Part shown: piece by piece, positions 40,285-47,402 of the stretch
How positions within the stretch are numbered: the stretch's first letter is position 1
How the letters are laid out: each line of letters begins with the position of its first letter
Origin: Prevotella sp. UBA6994
GTDB lineage: Bacteria; Bacteroidota; Bacteroidia; Bacteroidales; Bacteroidaceae
Assembly: GCA_002449845.1 (NCBI GenBank)
Contig: DJXW01000016.1
Span: 288,120 to 352,119, forward strand
DNA length: 64,000 bases
Reading direction: 5' to 3'
Translations under genes and position numbers: made by a program
Notes under the pieces: generated by a model
What the model was told of the DNA's origin: nothing
Database searches by the model: none
Seen by the model: the letters and a program-made list of their open reading frames with translations, nothing else

Positions 40285-41132
40285 TTCTCCATTTCCTTTG
40301 CCTCGTTCCATAAAGCATCCATCTCTTCCAAAGACATCTCTGTCAGTGGTTTACCTATCTTGATGGAATGTTGCTCAATGTAATTGAAACGGCGGATAAA
40401 CTTCTGGTTGGTGTGCTCAAGGGCATTGTCGGGATTCAACTTATAGAAACGAGACACATTGATGATGCTGAACAGGAAATCGCCCAGTTCGTCCAAGGAA
40501 GCTTCTTTGTCTCCCTTGTCCAAGGCCTCTTCCAGTTCTTTCAATTCTTCACGCACCTTATCCCATGCGCCTCTTTCATCCTCCCAATCGAAACCCACGT
40601 TACGAGCCTTGTCTTGTATGCGATAAGCCTTGATCAATGAGGGCAATGACGCTGGCACACCTGAAAGTACGGTCTTGTTTCCGTCTTTTTCCCTCAACTT
40701 GATTTGCTCCCAGTTTTCCAACACCTGTGTCACGGTCTTGGCATCGGCAAACTCCCTTTCATCCTCCTTTTCCCCGTATGGCAACGGCTTGGGATGAGGC
40801 GCTCCCACCTGTGAAGGATGGTAAACGTGGGGGTGGCGGAAAATCAACTTGTCTGAAGCTTTGTTACAAACATCAGCCACATCAAACAAGCCTTTCTCCT
40901 CGCCTATCTTGGAATAAAAGCAAATGTGCAGCAACACATCGCCTAATTCCTTGCATATCTCATGCTCATCGTCGCGCACAATGGCATCACTGAGCTCGTA
41001 AGTTTCTTCTATCGTATTGGGGCGAAGGCTCTCGTTGGTCTGTTTTCTATCCCAAGGACATTTCTCCCTCAATGCGTCCAACACATCGAGGAACCTCCCG
41101 AAAGCCTCCATTTTCTCTTCTCTACTGTGCAT
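40272..41132 (-). CDS. mazG: Nucleoside triphosphate pyrophosphohydrolase MazG
   Basis: A 286-residue protein with two MazG helical domains. The first has ALREKCPWDRKQTNESL, the metal-binding EExYE motif IEETYELSDAI and DEHEICKELGDVLLHICF. The second has RNVGFDWEDERGAWDKVREELKELEEAL and DELGDFLFSIINVSRFYKLNP. It hydrolyses (d)NTPs to monophosphates and pyrophosphate, with a housecleaning role. A linker around residues 100-125 (HPKPLPYGEKEDER) looks like an inserted unstructured stretch. The ATG at 41132 gives the usual N-terminus. Confidence 0.94.
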   Translation of the reverse strand: MHSREEKMEAFGRFLDVLDALREKCPWDRKQTNESLRPNTIEETYELSDAIVRDDEHEICKELGDVLLHICFYSKIGEEKGLFDVADVCNKASDKLIFRHPHVYHPSQVGAPHPKPLPYGEKEDEREFADAKTVTQVLENWEQIKLREKDGNKTVLSGVPASLPSLIKAYRIQDKARNVGFDWEDERGAWDKVREELKELEEALDKGDKEASLDELGDFLFSIINVSRFYKLNPDNALEHTNQKFIRRFNYIEQHSIKIGKPLTEMSLEEMDALWNEAKEMEKRER

Positions 41133-41277
41133 TTTCCTTTGTCATTCCTAACAATCAGCAAAGATAAATAAAAATACTGAGATAGAGAAGAATAAGAAAA
41201 AAAAATTCAAGAAAGTACCATTCTAATAGGTTTCATGGAATTATATTGTTAATGTTATAGTTGTATCTGCCAATCCC

Positions 41278-41351
41278 GAATAGAAACGCAACGGCGGTGA
41301 GGAGTAGGCTCCTAAGACTATGCGAACACCATTATCGTTGCGTACCTATTC
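41278..41351. repeat. Nested hairpin element downstream of the dockerin/FISUMP gene
   Basis: GAATAGAAACGCAACG (41278-41293) pairs with 41336-41351 at 14 of 16 positions. Inside, GGTG/CACC and AGGAG-tagg-CTCCT form a nested hairpin with a 4-base loop. It lies 44 bases after the gene at 41395-42090 and may act as its terminator, although the T-run is weak. Confidence 0.6.
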
Positions 41352-41394
41352 GTGATTAGTTAAGTTCTTTTTCATGTTCTTTGGGAAGGATGCG

Positions 41395-42090
41395 CTAATC
41401 TCTGAAAACAGGGCGAACGCAGTGACCTTTGCTGGGGATTTCGTTACCCCAAATGGCGTTGCCCGAACCGAAGGAGTAGCTGCAGGCATCGTAGAACGAG
41501 AATTTTGGATCATTCGTAGAATACCAGTAGTCGCCCCATGAGCCAACACTGTTGAGGTCACCATTCAATCGATGGCCGGCGGCTGGAATGAAGATGCTAT
41601 TACCGTTAATCTTGCTGGTGAACTTATCGCCTTTCACACCGTTGAACGTTGTCCATTCACTTGTACAATTTTTATACAACTCCCACCAATCTTCATAGTT
41701 AGGAATATACCAATTACCACCCCATTTTACGTGAGCAACGTCGTACTTTGTGCCACTTATGTCAGTGCCAATATTCACGTAATCACCATTTTGGTAATAC
41801 TTGTAAGTACTATCATTATAAACCTCCTTTACCTCAGTCTCGCCCCAAGCATAATAGCCTCCGTATTCCTCGGGGGTCGTTGCACCTACATTGCAACTTG
41901 CCCACTTCGTACCAGAGGGTAAACCAAGGTCAATCGCTTCATGGCGATTACCGAGAATTATACCAACCAACTCTATGACATCAGTGACATTCACATTACC
42001 GTCACCATTCAAGTCATACTTGCTACTCTGTACAAATGCACCCGATGTTCCCAACAATAGGAATGTGAAAAATAAAGCTACTTTTTTCAT
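41395..42090 (-). CDS. Secreted dockerin-like/FISUMP-domain protein
   Basis: A 231-residue protein: signal peptide (MKKVALFFTFLLLGTSGAFVQS), then a calcium-loop, dockerin-like repeat DLNGDGNVNVTDVIELVGIILG (residues about 26-47, one EF-hand-type loop). A domain typical of the Fibrobacter major paralogous (FISUMP) family follows: AIDLGLPSGTKWASCNVGA, EEYGGYYAWGETE, and the ending GHCVRPVF. FISUMP proteins are surface or secreted proteins of uncertain role in gut Bacteroidetes and Fibrobacter. One dockerin-like repeat rather than two makes a true cohesin interaction doubtful. It is a single gene between two palindromic elements. Confidence 0.8.
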   Translation of the reverse strand: MKKVALFFTFLLLGTSGAFVQSSKYDLNGDGNVNVTDVIELVGIILGNRHEAIDLGLPSGTKWASCNVGATTPEEYGGYYAWGETEVKEVYNDSTYKYYQNGDYVNIGTDISGTKYDVAHVKWGGNWYIPNYEDWWELYKNCTSEWTTFNGVKGDKFTSKINGNSIFIPAAGHRLNGDLNSVGSWGDYWYSTNDPKFSFYDACSYSFGSGNAIWGNEIPSKGHCVRPVFRD

Positions 42091-42137
42091 AAAATTAGGT
42101 TTTTAAAATTAATATACCTCATGTATCTGTATGTTTG

Positions 42138-42145
42138 CAAATATA
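42138..42145 (-). promoter_or_regulatory. -7 element of the dockerin/FISUMP gene
   Basis: Minus-strand TATATTTG, 48 bases before the ATG; weak -33. Confidence 0.45.
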
Positions 42146-42223
42146 CAACATTTTTCTGACATAATGAATCATAATTGAAATAAATTTCCATTTACAATTA
42201 TCTTCAAGAAAAAAAAGGGTAAT

Positions 42224-42479
42224 GATATAGTTGTTGGCATTGGCAGTGCCGAAGGCACGATAGATGACAGGCAGGCGGTGAAGCCCGAAGGGCGTAACCC
42301 CTGCTAACATGAGCATTTGTGTATAAAGTGCCGAAGGCACGACAGAACAGCCTTGCACAATCGGTTCTGTCACCCCTATCGGGGTTCGATTTGAAACGCT
42401 ATCATTGAAGGGGTTTCGCTCCGCTTCACCCCTCCCTGTGTTCTTTTGTCCCTTCGGGACTTATGCCAACTGCTATATT
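42224..42479. repeat. Multi-hairpin palindromic intergenic element
   Basis: The ends are related by inversion: ATATAGTTGTTGGCAT (42226-42241) with ATGCCAACTGCTATAT (42463-42478), 14 of 16 paired. Inside is a run of stable hairpins: GTGCC-gaa-GGCAC twice (near 42247 and 42328), GCCC-gaa-GGGC, GCAGG/CCTGC, CAGAAC/GTTCTG, ACCCC-tat-GGGGT, AGGGGT/ACCCCT and GTCCC-ttc-GGGAC. The duplicated AGTGCCGAAGGCACGA suggests growth by internal copying. It resembles clustered REP-like palindromes; the function is unknown. Confidence 0.65.
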
Positions 42480-42593
42480 ATTGCAAAAAAAAGTGACCAA
42501 CGCAAACGCTTCATTTACAATGTGTTTCCATGGTGGAAAAATCTCTTCACTTTGCATCATGCCAAAATCCATTGGTTTATCAACAATAAACTG

Positions 42594-42601
42594 TACCTTT
42601 G
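42594..42601 (+). promoter_or_regulatory. -7 element of the DUF6078-type gene
   Basis: TACCTTTG matches TAnnTTTG 37 bases before the ATG at 42639; a TTGG 18 bases upstream could be a weak -33. Confidence 0.5.
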
Positions 42602-42638
42602 CAACTCTTTTTTAATAACCAATTTTTGATAAACAACT

Positions 42639-43097
42639 ATGACAAATGTAAAAGACTTACAATGGGAAGAAGTGCCAACCAATTGGGCATTGTGTTTTAA
42701 CCATGATTGCAACAAATGCGATTCGTGCTTGAGGTATGTGGCAGGAAGCATAGTGCCAAGGGAATTAACCGTGAGCAATTGCGTCTTACCCAATGCCATT
42801 CTGAATGATGGCTGTTTACACTATGCGCCAACACAAAAGTGGAAGTATGCCCGTGGATTCTCTCGCATCTTCGAGCATGTTTTGAAGAAAGACTTCACCT
42901 CGATACGCTCCTCATTGACTGATTATCTAAGAGGCAAACGCTATTACTACGAATACAAACGGGGTGAAAAGCGCTTGTCACCAGAGCAACAAGAGTACAT
43001 CCGACAATTGTTTAGCAGCTTCGGCTATACAGAGGAATGTTTCGACCAATACGAAGAAGCGTACCATTTCTCATGTTCTAACAGACAAACATCATGA
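42639..43097 (+). CDS. DUF6078-type Cys-rich protein
   Basis: A 152-residue soluble protein. The N-terminal half has a cysteine cluster (CFNHDCNKCDSCLRYVAG, then SNCVLPNAILNDGC) that could bind a metal or iron-sulfur centre. The C-terminal half is helical and basic (YLRGKRYYYEYKRGEKRLSPEQQEYIRQLF). Such proteins are common, often in several copies, in Prevotella and Bacteroides, and are annotated DUF6078 to my knowledge; their function is unknown. It has its own promoter and ends before the 22-bp repeat array that separates it from the convergent DUF4625 gene. Confidence 0.75.
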   Translation: MTNVKDLQWEEVPTNWALCFNHDCNKCDSCLRYVAGSIVPRELTVSNCVLPNAILNDGCLHYAPTQKWKYARGFSRIFEHVLKKDFTSIRSSLTDYLRGKRYYYEYKRGEKRLSPEQQEYIRQLFSSFGYTEECFDQYEEAYHFSCSNRQTS

Positions 43098-43156
43098 TAC
43101 CATTGAAAATAATGACAATTATCAACTATCGAGATTGATTCTCGACAAGTAACTAT

Positions 43157-43248
43157 GCAAGAAACCATCGGTCACTATATGTGTAACCGATGGTTTCTTG
43201 CATGGTGACCAGTGGTTTCTCACTTGGTTACTTCATGGGAACGAGAAT
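43157..43248. repeat. 22-bp tandem array with terminator-like hairpin between convergent genes
   Basis: Units start at 43161 (GAAACCATCGGTCAC), 43183 (GTAACCGATGGTTTC), 43205 (GTGACCAGTGGTTTC) and 43227 (GTTACTTCATGGGAAC), exactly 22 bases apart. Units one and two are reverse complements and form a perfect 16-bp stem (43157-43172 with 43186-43201), which can stop transcription from both sides. The unit is the same as at 28346-28433. Confidence 0.8.
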
Positions 43249-43287
43249 ACGGATAGGTTCTGAAATGGAGTAACCAGTCAGAAACAA

Positions 43288-43770
43288 CTATTCCACAATC
43301 TTCACCGCAATGGATTTCAGTTCTTGCCAACCAGCACGGTCGGTCAGGCGAATCATGAAGTGATAGTCACCCGTATCAATATCAGAGGGGATATTGATAT
43401 TAACACGTGACGTATAGGTACGTTGACCAGAGGGAATCGTATAGTCTTGGTTGAATACCCAAGGTTTCACTGGTGTTTTCTCTTCATGATGCTCTTCTTC
43501 TTCACATTCTACCGATGTGGTACTATGCGTGTGATGCTCGAAATTATTGTGAATTTCAATATTATAATTTCCCAATTCCACATCATCGGTAAACGTATAG
43601 CAGAAAGGAATCACCTCTCCACGATGATATTGCTGACAATCAATCGGATTGGCAGTGATACCCATATCAGAAATCGCAGGTTTTGTCATGTCTTTCGACG
43701 TTTCATCATCAGAGCCACCACATGCACTCAACGTGCACAATACAAAGAGCGATAAAATAATCTTTTTCAT
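43288..43770 (-). CDS. DUF4625-type lipoprotein with His-rich loop
   Basis: Starting at MKKIILSLFVL, 160 residues with lipobox LSAC (Cys about 18). The mature part has an immunoglobulin-like, beta-rich fold typical of DUF4625 (IPFCYTFTDDVELGNYNIEIHNNF, then DYHFMIRLTDRAGWQELKSIAVKI). A His/acid-rich loop (EHHTHSTTSVECEEEEHHEE) could bind a metal. It is 38 bases downstream of the TonB-dependent receptor, so it is probably its outer-membrane partner. The frame extends six codons upstream, but the signal peptide starts at the ATG at 43770. Confidence 0.82.
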   Translation of the reverse strand: MKKIILSLFVLCTLSACGGSDDETSKDMTKPAISDMGITANPIDCQQYHRGEVIPFCYTFTDDVELGNYNIEIHNNFEHHTHSTTSVECEEEEHHEEKTPVKPWVFNQDYTIPSGQRTYTSRVNINIPSDIDTGDYHFMIRLTDRAGWQELKSIAVKIVE

Positions 43771-43808
43771 CTTTTGTCGTATTATCATTTATTTGTTATT
43801 GTTATTTA

Positions 43809-45899
43809 TTAAAAATCCCATCCCAACATTATCGAGAAATTGCGCCCTGGTTCAGGAACGTCAATCAGACGATAATAACTGGTATGGTCATAGTAGCGGC
43901 GATTCAGCAGATTGTCTGCATGAATAGCCACTTTAAGCGTATTCTTACCCAAATCAAACTGCTTTCCGGCAGAGGCATTGAGTGTCCAATATCCATCTGT
44001 AGGCTTTTCGGGCGGCACAATCTCGTCTTGTTTGCCCACCACATGCGCATTGATACCCACAAATCCCTTTCCCTTCCAGTCGAACGAATATTTCACTGTT
44101 GCATCTACCGACCACGGTGTAGAGAACGGAAGGGTATATCCCTTTTTCTCGCCCGATTTCTGACGAGAATACAAGTATTCGCCTTTTAGTTCTGCCTCCC
44201 AGTGGCTACTGATTTGATAGGTCATCTGTGCCTCGAATCCGTAGCGTAACACATGAGCTTGTCTATATTGATAGAGTTGCAAGCCCTCTACATACTCAGC
44301 CGTGGGATTCAAGTAGATATAATTGGGGAAATAATTGATATACGGATCAAGTTGAAAGGACAATATATCATTTGCCCAACCAATACCCATATCCAACTGA
44401 TACGACTGCTCAGGATCAAGAGAGTTGTTGCCTCGCTCATAGCGGAAGATATGATAGTTGATGCCATCAGCCCCTAACTCCTTGGGGATAGGCACACGAA
44501 AGCTCTTACCGACATTGGCTTTCAGCACCCAGTTACCTGTGGCATAATTGATTCCAGCCGACCATGTGAAACTATTGAAGTAACGGTGCATGGGCGTAGA
44601 ACGTTGCTGGTATATAGAATCATTACCAACCGGCGTCTTGTACCAGTCATGATAACCATGAATATGCGTATGAGCATGGTCGTACCTGATACCCGCATTC
44701 ACCACAAGATTTTTCATGATGGTGTAACGATCAAAGGCGTAAGCCCCGAAACTTTTTGTCTCGAAGTCGGGTATGATAAATCCCCACCCTGCCCTTCTGT
44801 TGTGTTGGTATTCACCATTCATGCCCACATGAAGCAAATGGTGTTCGCCCAACGCATAGCGCATGGCAAGAGTAGTGGTATAGGTACTTTTGTTGAATCG
44901 TCGTTCCAACGAGCCATCGGGTTTAGGCATATATCCATGCGAAATGGGTTCAGAACATTCCTCACGCAGATTATTCTGGTAAGAGAGATTGGCCTCGAAA
45001 GAAAGTACTTCGTTGCGCCAAGTGGAATGACTAAGTACTTTCAAATGATTAACCCACTGATACGGCAGGTCAATGTCGCGGCGGGAGTGGTCGTAGTCTA
45101 TATCCGACAAACGTACTTCCAACCCATGCGCATTGGCAAAGAATCCACTCTTGGAATAACTATTGGAGACATGCAAGTCGGTATGGAAATGATAACCTGC
45201 ATAACCAATCATCACGCTACCGTCATGTTCCTTACCTGCAGTATTGCGCAATCGCCCATCTTTCAGACGGATATAATAGGAATAATATTGAATGCTGTCT
45301 GTAGGCACCCGATAGTCGGCATAATCAATGAGCGTCAGGTTGGCACGATAGAAAAACCGCCCGTTTCGTCCGCCAATCTTGGCAGAAGCACCAATCTGCT
45401 CATTGTTGGAGCGCCCGAAGAGTTGAACACTACCTTCCAATGGTCTTGTGGGTTCGTGGTTGGTGTACAGACTAAGTACACCACCTATGGCATCAGAGCC
45501 GTATAGCAATGCTGCGGGACCCTTGATAACCTCGGCACGGTCAATGGCAAACTGGTCTATCTCTAACCCGTGGTCGTCGCCCCACTGTTGTCCTTCATGT
45601 TTGATACCATCCTCCGTAACAGCCATGCGGTTAAAGCCCAAGCCACGAATGGTAGGCTTCGACTGTCCACTGCCAATGCTCATCGCCTTGACTCCGGGAA
45701 TGCCTTGGAGCGTCTGCATCAAACTACCCGAAAAATGCTGCTGCAGGTAATCATGACTAACCTGTACGCCAGTCTGCGAAGACTTCATCTGGAAGTCGTG
45801 CTGACGGTTACCCGTTACCGTAACGCCCTTGAGCGTAATGGCACTATCGGGTACTACACATATCGTCAGTGCAGCAGCCAGTAATTGTGTAATCATCAT
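43809..45899 (-). CDS. TonB-dependent outer-membrane receptor (metal-uptake candidate)
   Basis: A 696-residue receptor: short signal, TonB-box-like N-terminus (LKGVTVTGNRQHDF), plug domain (about 40-150: LMQTLQGIPGVKAMSIGSGQSKPTIRGLGFNRM in parts, RAEVIKGPAALLYGSDAIGG), then a 22-strand-type barrel ending in the C-terminal aromatic motif SIMLGWDF. A surface-loop candidate near residues 401-414 is His-rich (YDHAHTHIHGYHDW). Together with the His-rich DUF4625 lipoprotein and the His/Cys small protein upstream, this suggests uptake of zinc or another divalent metal, as for ZnuD; the substrate is inferred. It is the middle gene of three. Confidence 0.88.
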   Translation of the reverse strand: MMITQLLAAALTICVVPDSAITLKGVTVTGNRQHDFQMKSSQTGVQVSHDYLQQHFSGSLMQTLQGIPGVKAMSIGSGQSKPTIRGLGFNRMAVTEDGIKHEGQQWGDDHGLEIDQFAIDRAEVIKGPAALLYGSDAIGGVLSLYTNHEPTRPLEGSVQLFGRSNNEQIGASAKIGGRNGRFFYRANLTLIDYADYRVPTDSIQYYSYYIRLKDGRLRNTAGKEHDGSVMIGYAGYHFHTDLHVSNSYSKSGFFANAHGLEVRLSDIDYDHSRRDIDLPYQWVNHLKVLSHSTWRNEVLSFEANLSYQNNLREECSEPISHGYMPKPDGSLERRFNKSTYTTTLAMRYALGEHHLLHVGMNGEYQHNRRAGWGFIIPDFETKSFGAYAFDRYTIMKNLVVNAGIRYDHAHTHIHGYHDWYKTPVGNDSIYQQRSTPMHRYFNSFTWSAGINYATGNWVLKANVGKSFRVPIPKELGADGINYHIFRYERGNNSLDPEQSYQLDMGIGWANDILSFQLDPYINYFPNYIYLNPTAEYVEGLQLYQYRQAHVLRYGFEAQMTYQISSHWEAELKGEYLYSRQKSGEKKGYTLPFSTPWSVDATVKYSFDWKGKGFVGINAHVVGKQDEIVPPEKPTDGYWTLNASAGKQFDLGKNTLKVAIHADNLLNRRYYDHTSYYRLIDVPEPGRNFSIMLGWDF

Positions 45900-45969
45900 T
45901 TCTGTCTGTCTTTATAAACCAACATAAGCCAACTTCTTACCATGAGAAGTCAGCAAGTAAAAAACATGT

Positions 45970-46323
45970 TTATAAAAGAACGACTGGTGGGGCACGAAGA
46001 CCAACAATTCCCTTCATGCCATGAAGGACATGAACGGGAAGAAGAATAAGACGTATCTTATTCATTGGTCGATAAGGAATAACTACGGCAAAAGCTATAG
46101 CTAAATAAGTCAGACTGATAAACTGGCAGAGTACGCACGAATGATACAATGCCATCGATGCGCTGAAATGACCAGCGTGTGGTTGGTGATTGACACAAGA
46201 CACACACTCGTTTTCAAAAGCCAATTGATTATCATGGGTATGAACAGTCGAAAAAACAAGTATTGGCAGATACACCGCCAATAAAAGCCAACTTGCTATG
46301 ATTCTTCTTGTTTTTCCTTTCAT
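45970..46323 (-). CDS. Small membrane protein with His/Cys motifs upstream of the TonB receptor
   Basis: A 117-residue protein with an N-terminal membrane segment (IIASWLLLAVYLPILVFST). A periplasmic-type stretch with metal-ligand-like residues follows (HTHD, CVSCVNHQPHAGH, HSCVLCQF), then a second membrane segment (ISLTYLAIAFAVVIPY) and a short tail. I know no name for it. The paired CxxC motifs and His cluster fit metal sensing or handling. It is the first gene of the operon with the TonB receptor 70 bases downstream; a TACCTTTG -7 element lies about 29 bases upstream. Confidence 0.7.
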   Translation of the reverse strand: MKGKTRRIIASWLLLAVYLPILVFSTVHTHDNQLAFENECVSCVNHQPHAGHFSASMALYHSCVLCQFISLTYLAIAFAVVIPYRPMNKIRLILLPVHVLHGMKGIVGLRAPPVVLL

Positions 46324-46351
46324 CCTGACAGAGAACTTTAGTTCACCGCTG

Positions 46352-46359
46352 CAAAGGTA
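46352..46359 (-). promoter_or_regulatory. -7 element of the metal-receptor operon
   Basis: Minus-strand TACCTTTG, about 29 bases before the small membrane-protein ATG; no consensus -33. No Fur- or Zur-like palindrome was recognised nearby. Confidence 0.45.
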
Positions 46360-46403
46360 CTACAAAAAAATGAATTAGATATAAAAATGTACACAATTAT
46401 TTT

Positions 46404-47183
46404 TCACATCAGCCTAAAAGATACAGGAACATTGTAGGCGACTCTCACCGTGCGCCCATTTTGCTTTCCTGGAATCCATTTGGGCATATTGCTGATAACA
46501 CGCAGAGCTTCTTTATCTAATAAGGGAGAGACAGAACGAGCAACTTTGACATTAGTAACAGAACCGTCTCGTTCAACGACAAACTTAACCACTACTCTTC
46601 CCTGTTTCCGCTCAGCCTCACTGATATGGGACGGATATTTCACATTGTCTTGTACATATTTCATCAACGCCTCATTACCTCCTGGGAAAGAAGGCATTTG
46701 TTCCACCACATCATAAACCTTTCCTGTGTAATCTTTCTTATGGGACGTTTGAGACTGGGCATTCACAAATTGTTTTGCCACTTGGAAGAAACGTTCAATA
46801 TAGGTTTCGGGTTGAATGTATTTCCAAAGGGGGAGTATTTCATTATCTTCAAATATTAACTTTCCCTCGGAATTATAATAAGCTAAAGAACCTACACTGT
46901 ATCTTTTGTATTCAAAGTCGTATTTCAACAATTGTACGATATATGAAAGAGTCATATAGTGATTGGATTGCGTCTCTATCATCATACGTCTTCTCCACGT
47001 AGTCAAATACTCTGGCTTTATCACCATCTTTGTCCATAACATATAATGATCCTGCTCATCCTTTTCACATGGAGAATAGGCATAGTAATCAATTTCCTTG
47101 TCATCAAATACTTTCACGTATTCTTGTGCGGAAACGGAATATGACGACAATAGCAACAAAAGAATAAATAACGTTTTCATCAT
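46404..47183 (-). CDS. Secreted protein with C-terminal TonB domain
   Basis: Starting at MMKTLFILLLLLSS, 259 residues: a cleavable-type signal peptide, an unfamiliar N-terminal domain (about 20-150), and a C-terminal TonB domain (FPGGNEALMKYVQDNVKYPS, GRVVVKFVVERDGSVTNVKVARSVSPLLDKEALRVI in parts, MPKWIPGKQNGRTVRVAYNVPVSF). Unlike classical TonB it has no lasting membrane anchor or Pro-rich spacer, so it may not energise receptors itself. The frame runs eight codons further upstream, but the -7 element at 47205-47212 lies inside that extension, excluding it. Confidence 0.82.
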   Translation of the reverse strand: MMKTLFILLLLLSSYSVSAQEYVKVFDDKEIDYYAYSPCEKDEQDHYMLWTKMVIKPEYLTTWRRRMMIETQSNHYMTLSYIVQLLKYDFEYKRYSVGSLAYYNSEGKLIFEDNEILPLWKYIQPETYIERFFQVAKQFVNAQSQTSHKKDYTGKVYDVVEQMPSFPGGNEALMKYVQDNVKYPSHISEAERKQGRVVVKFVVERDGSVTNVKVARSVSPLLDKEALRVISNMPKWIPGKQNGRTVRVAYNVPVSFRLM

Positions 47184-47204
47184 CTTAAACTTCTTATATT
47201 TCTG

Positions 47205-47212
47205 CAAATATA
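47205..47212 (-). promoter_or_regulatory. -7 element of the TonB-domain gene
   Basis: Minus-strand TATATTTG; transcription would start near 47198, which supports the start codon at 47183 rather than 47207. Confidence 0.45.
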
Positions 47213-47359
47213 CAATATATTATCGAGAAACACATCTTATTAATCGTAAAAAACACCAAGAATACGCTAAAATATGAATTATTGATTTTGAAATGCCATA
47301 TATGCGGAAAAGAAATACAAATTCTTCCATCAACTCTCTCTAAATTCGGGATTTATGTG

Positions 47360-47367
47360 TAACTTTG
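47360..47367 (+). promoter_or_regulatory. -7 element of valS
   Basis: TAACTTTG matches TAnnTTTG 35 bases before the ATG at 47403. It lies within the longer open frame beginning at 47355, so the shorter start is right. Confidence 0.5.
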
Positions 47368-47402
47368 CATCCGTTTTACGAAAGTATATATATCAACATA
47401 AC

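Larger units (their letters stand above)
42091..42638. other. 548-bp gene-free region with promoters and a multi-hairpin element
   Basis: Divergent promoters (-7 elements at 42138-42145 minus and 42594-42601 plus) flank the structured element at 42224-42479. Short reading frames here have no family resemblance and overlap the hairpins, so none is called a gene. Confidence 0.65.

Noticed and set aside
44586..45506. Long plus-strand frame opposite the TonB-dependent receptor
   Set aside because: It is the antisense shadow of a clear receptor gene and has no recognisable domain or promoter.
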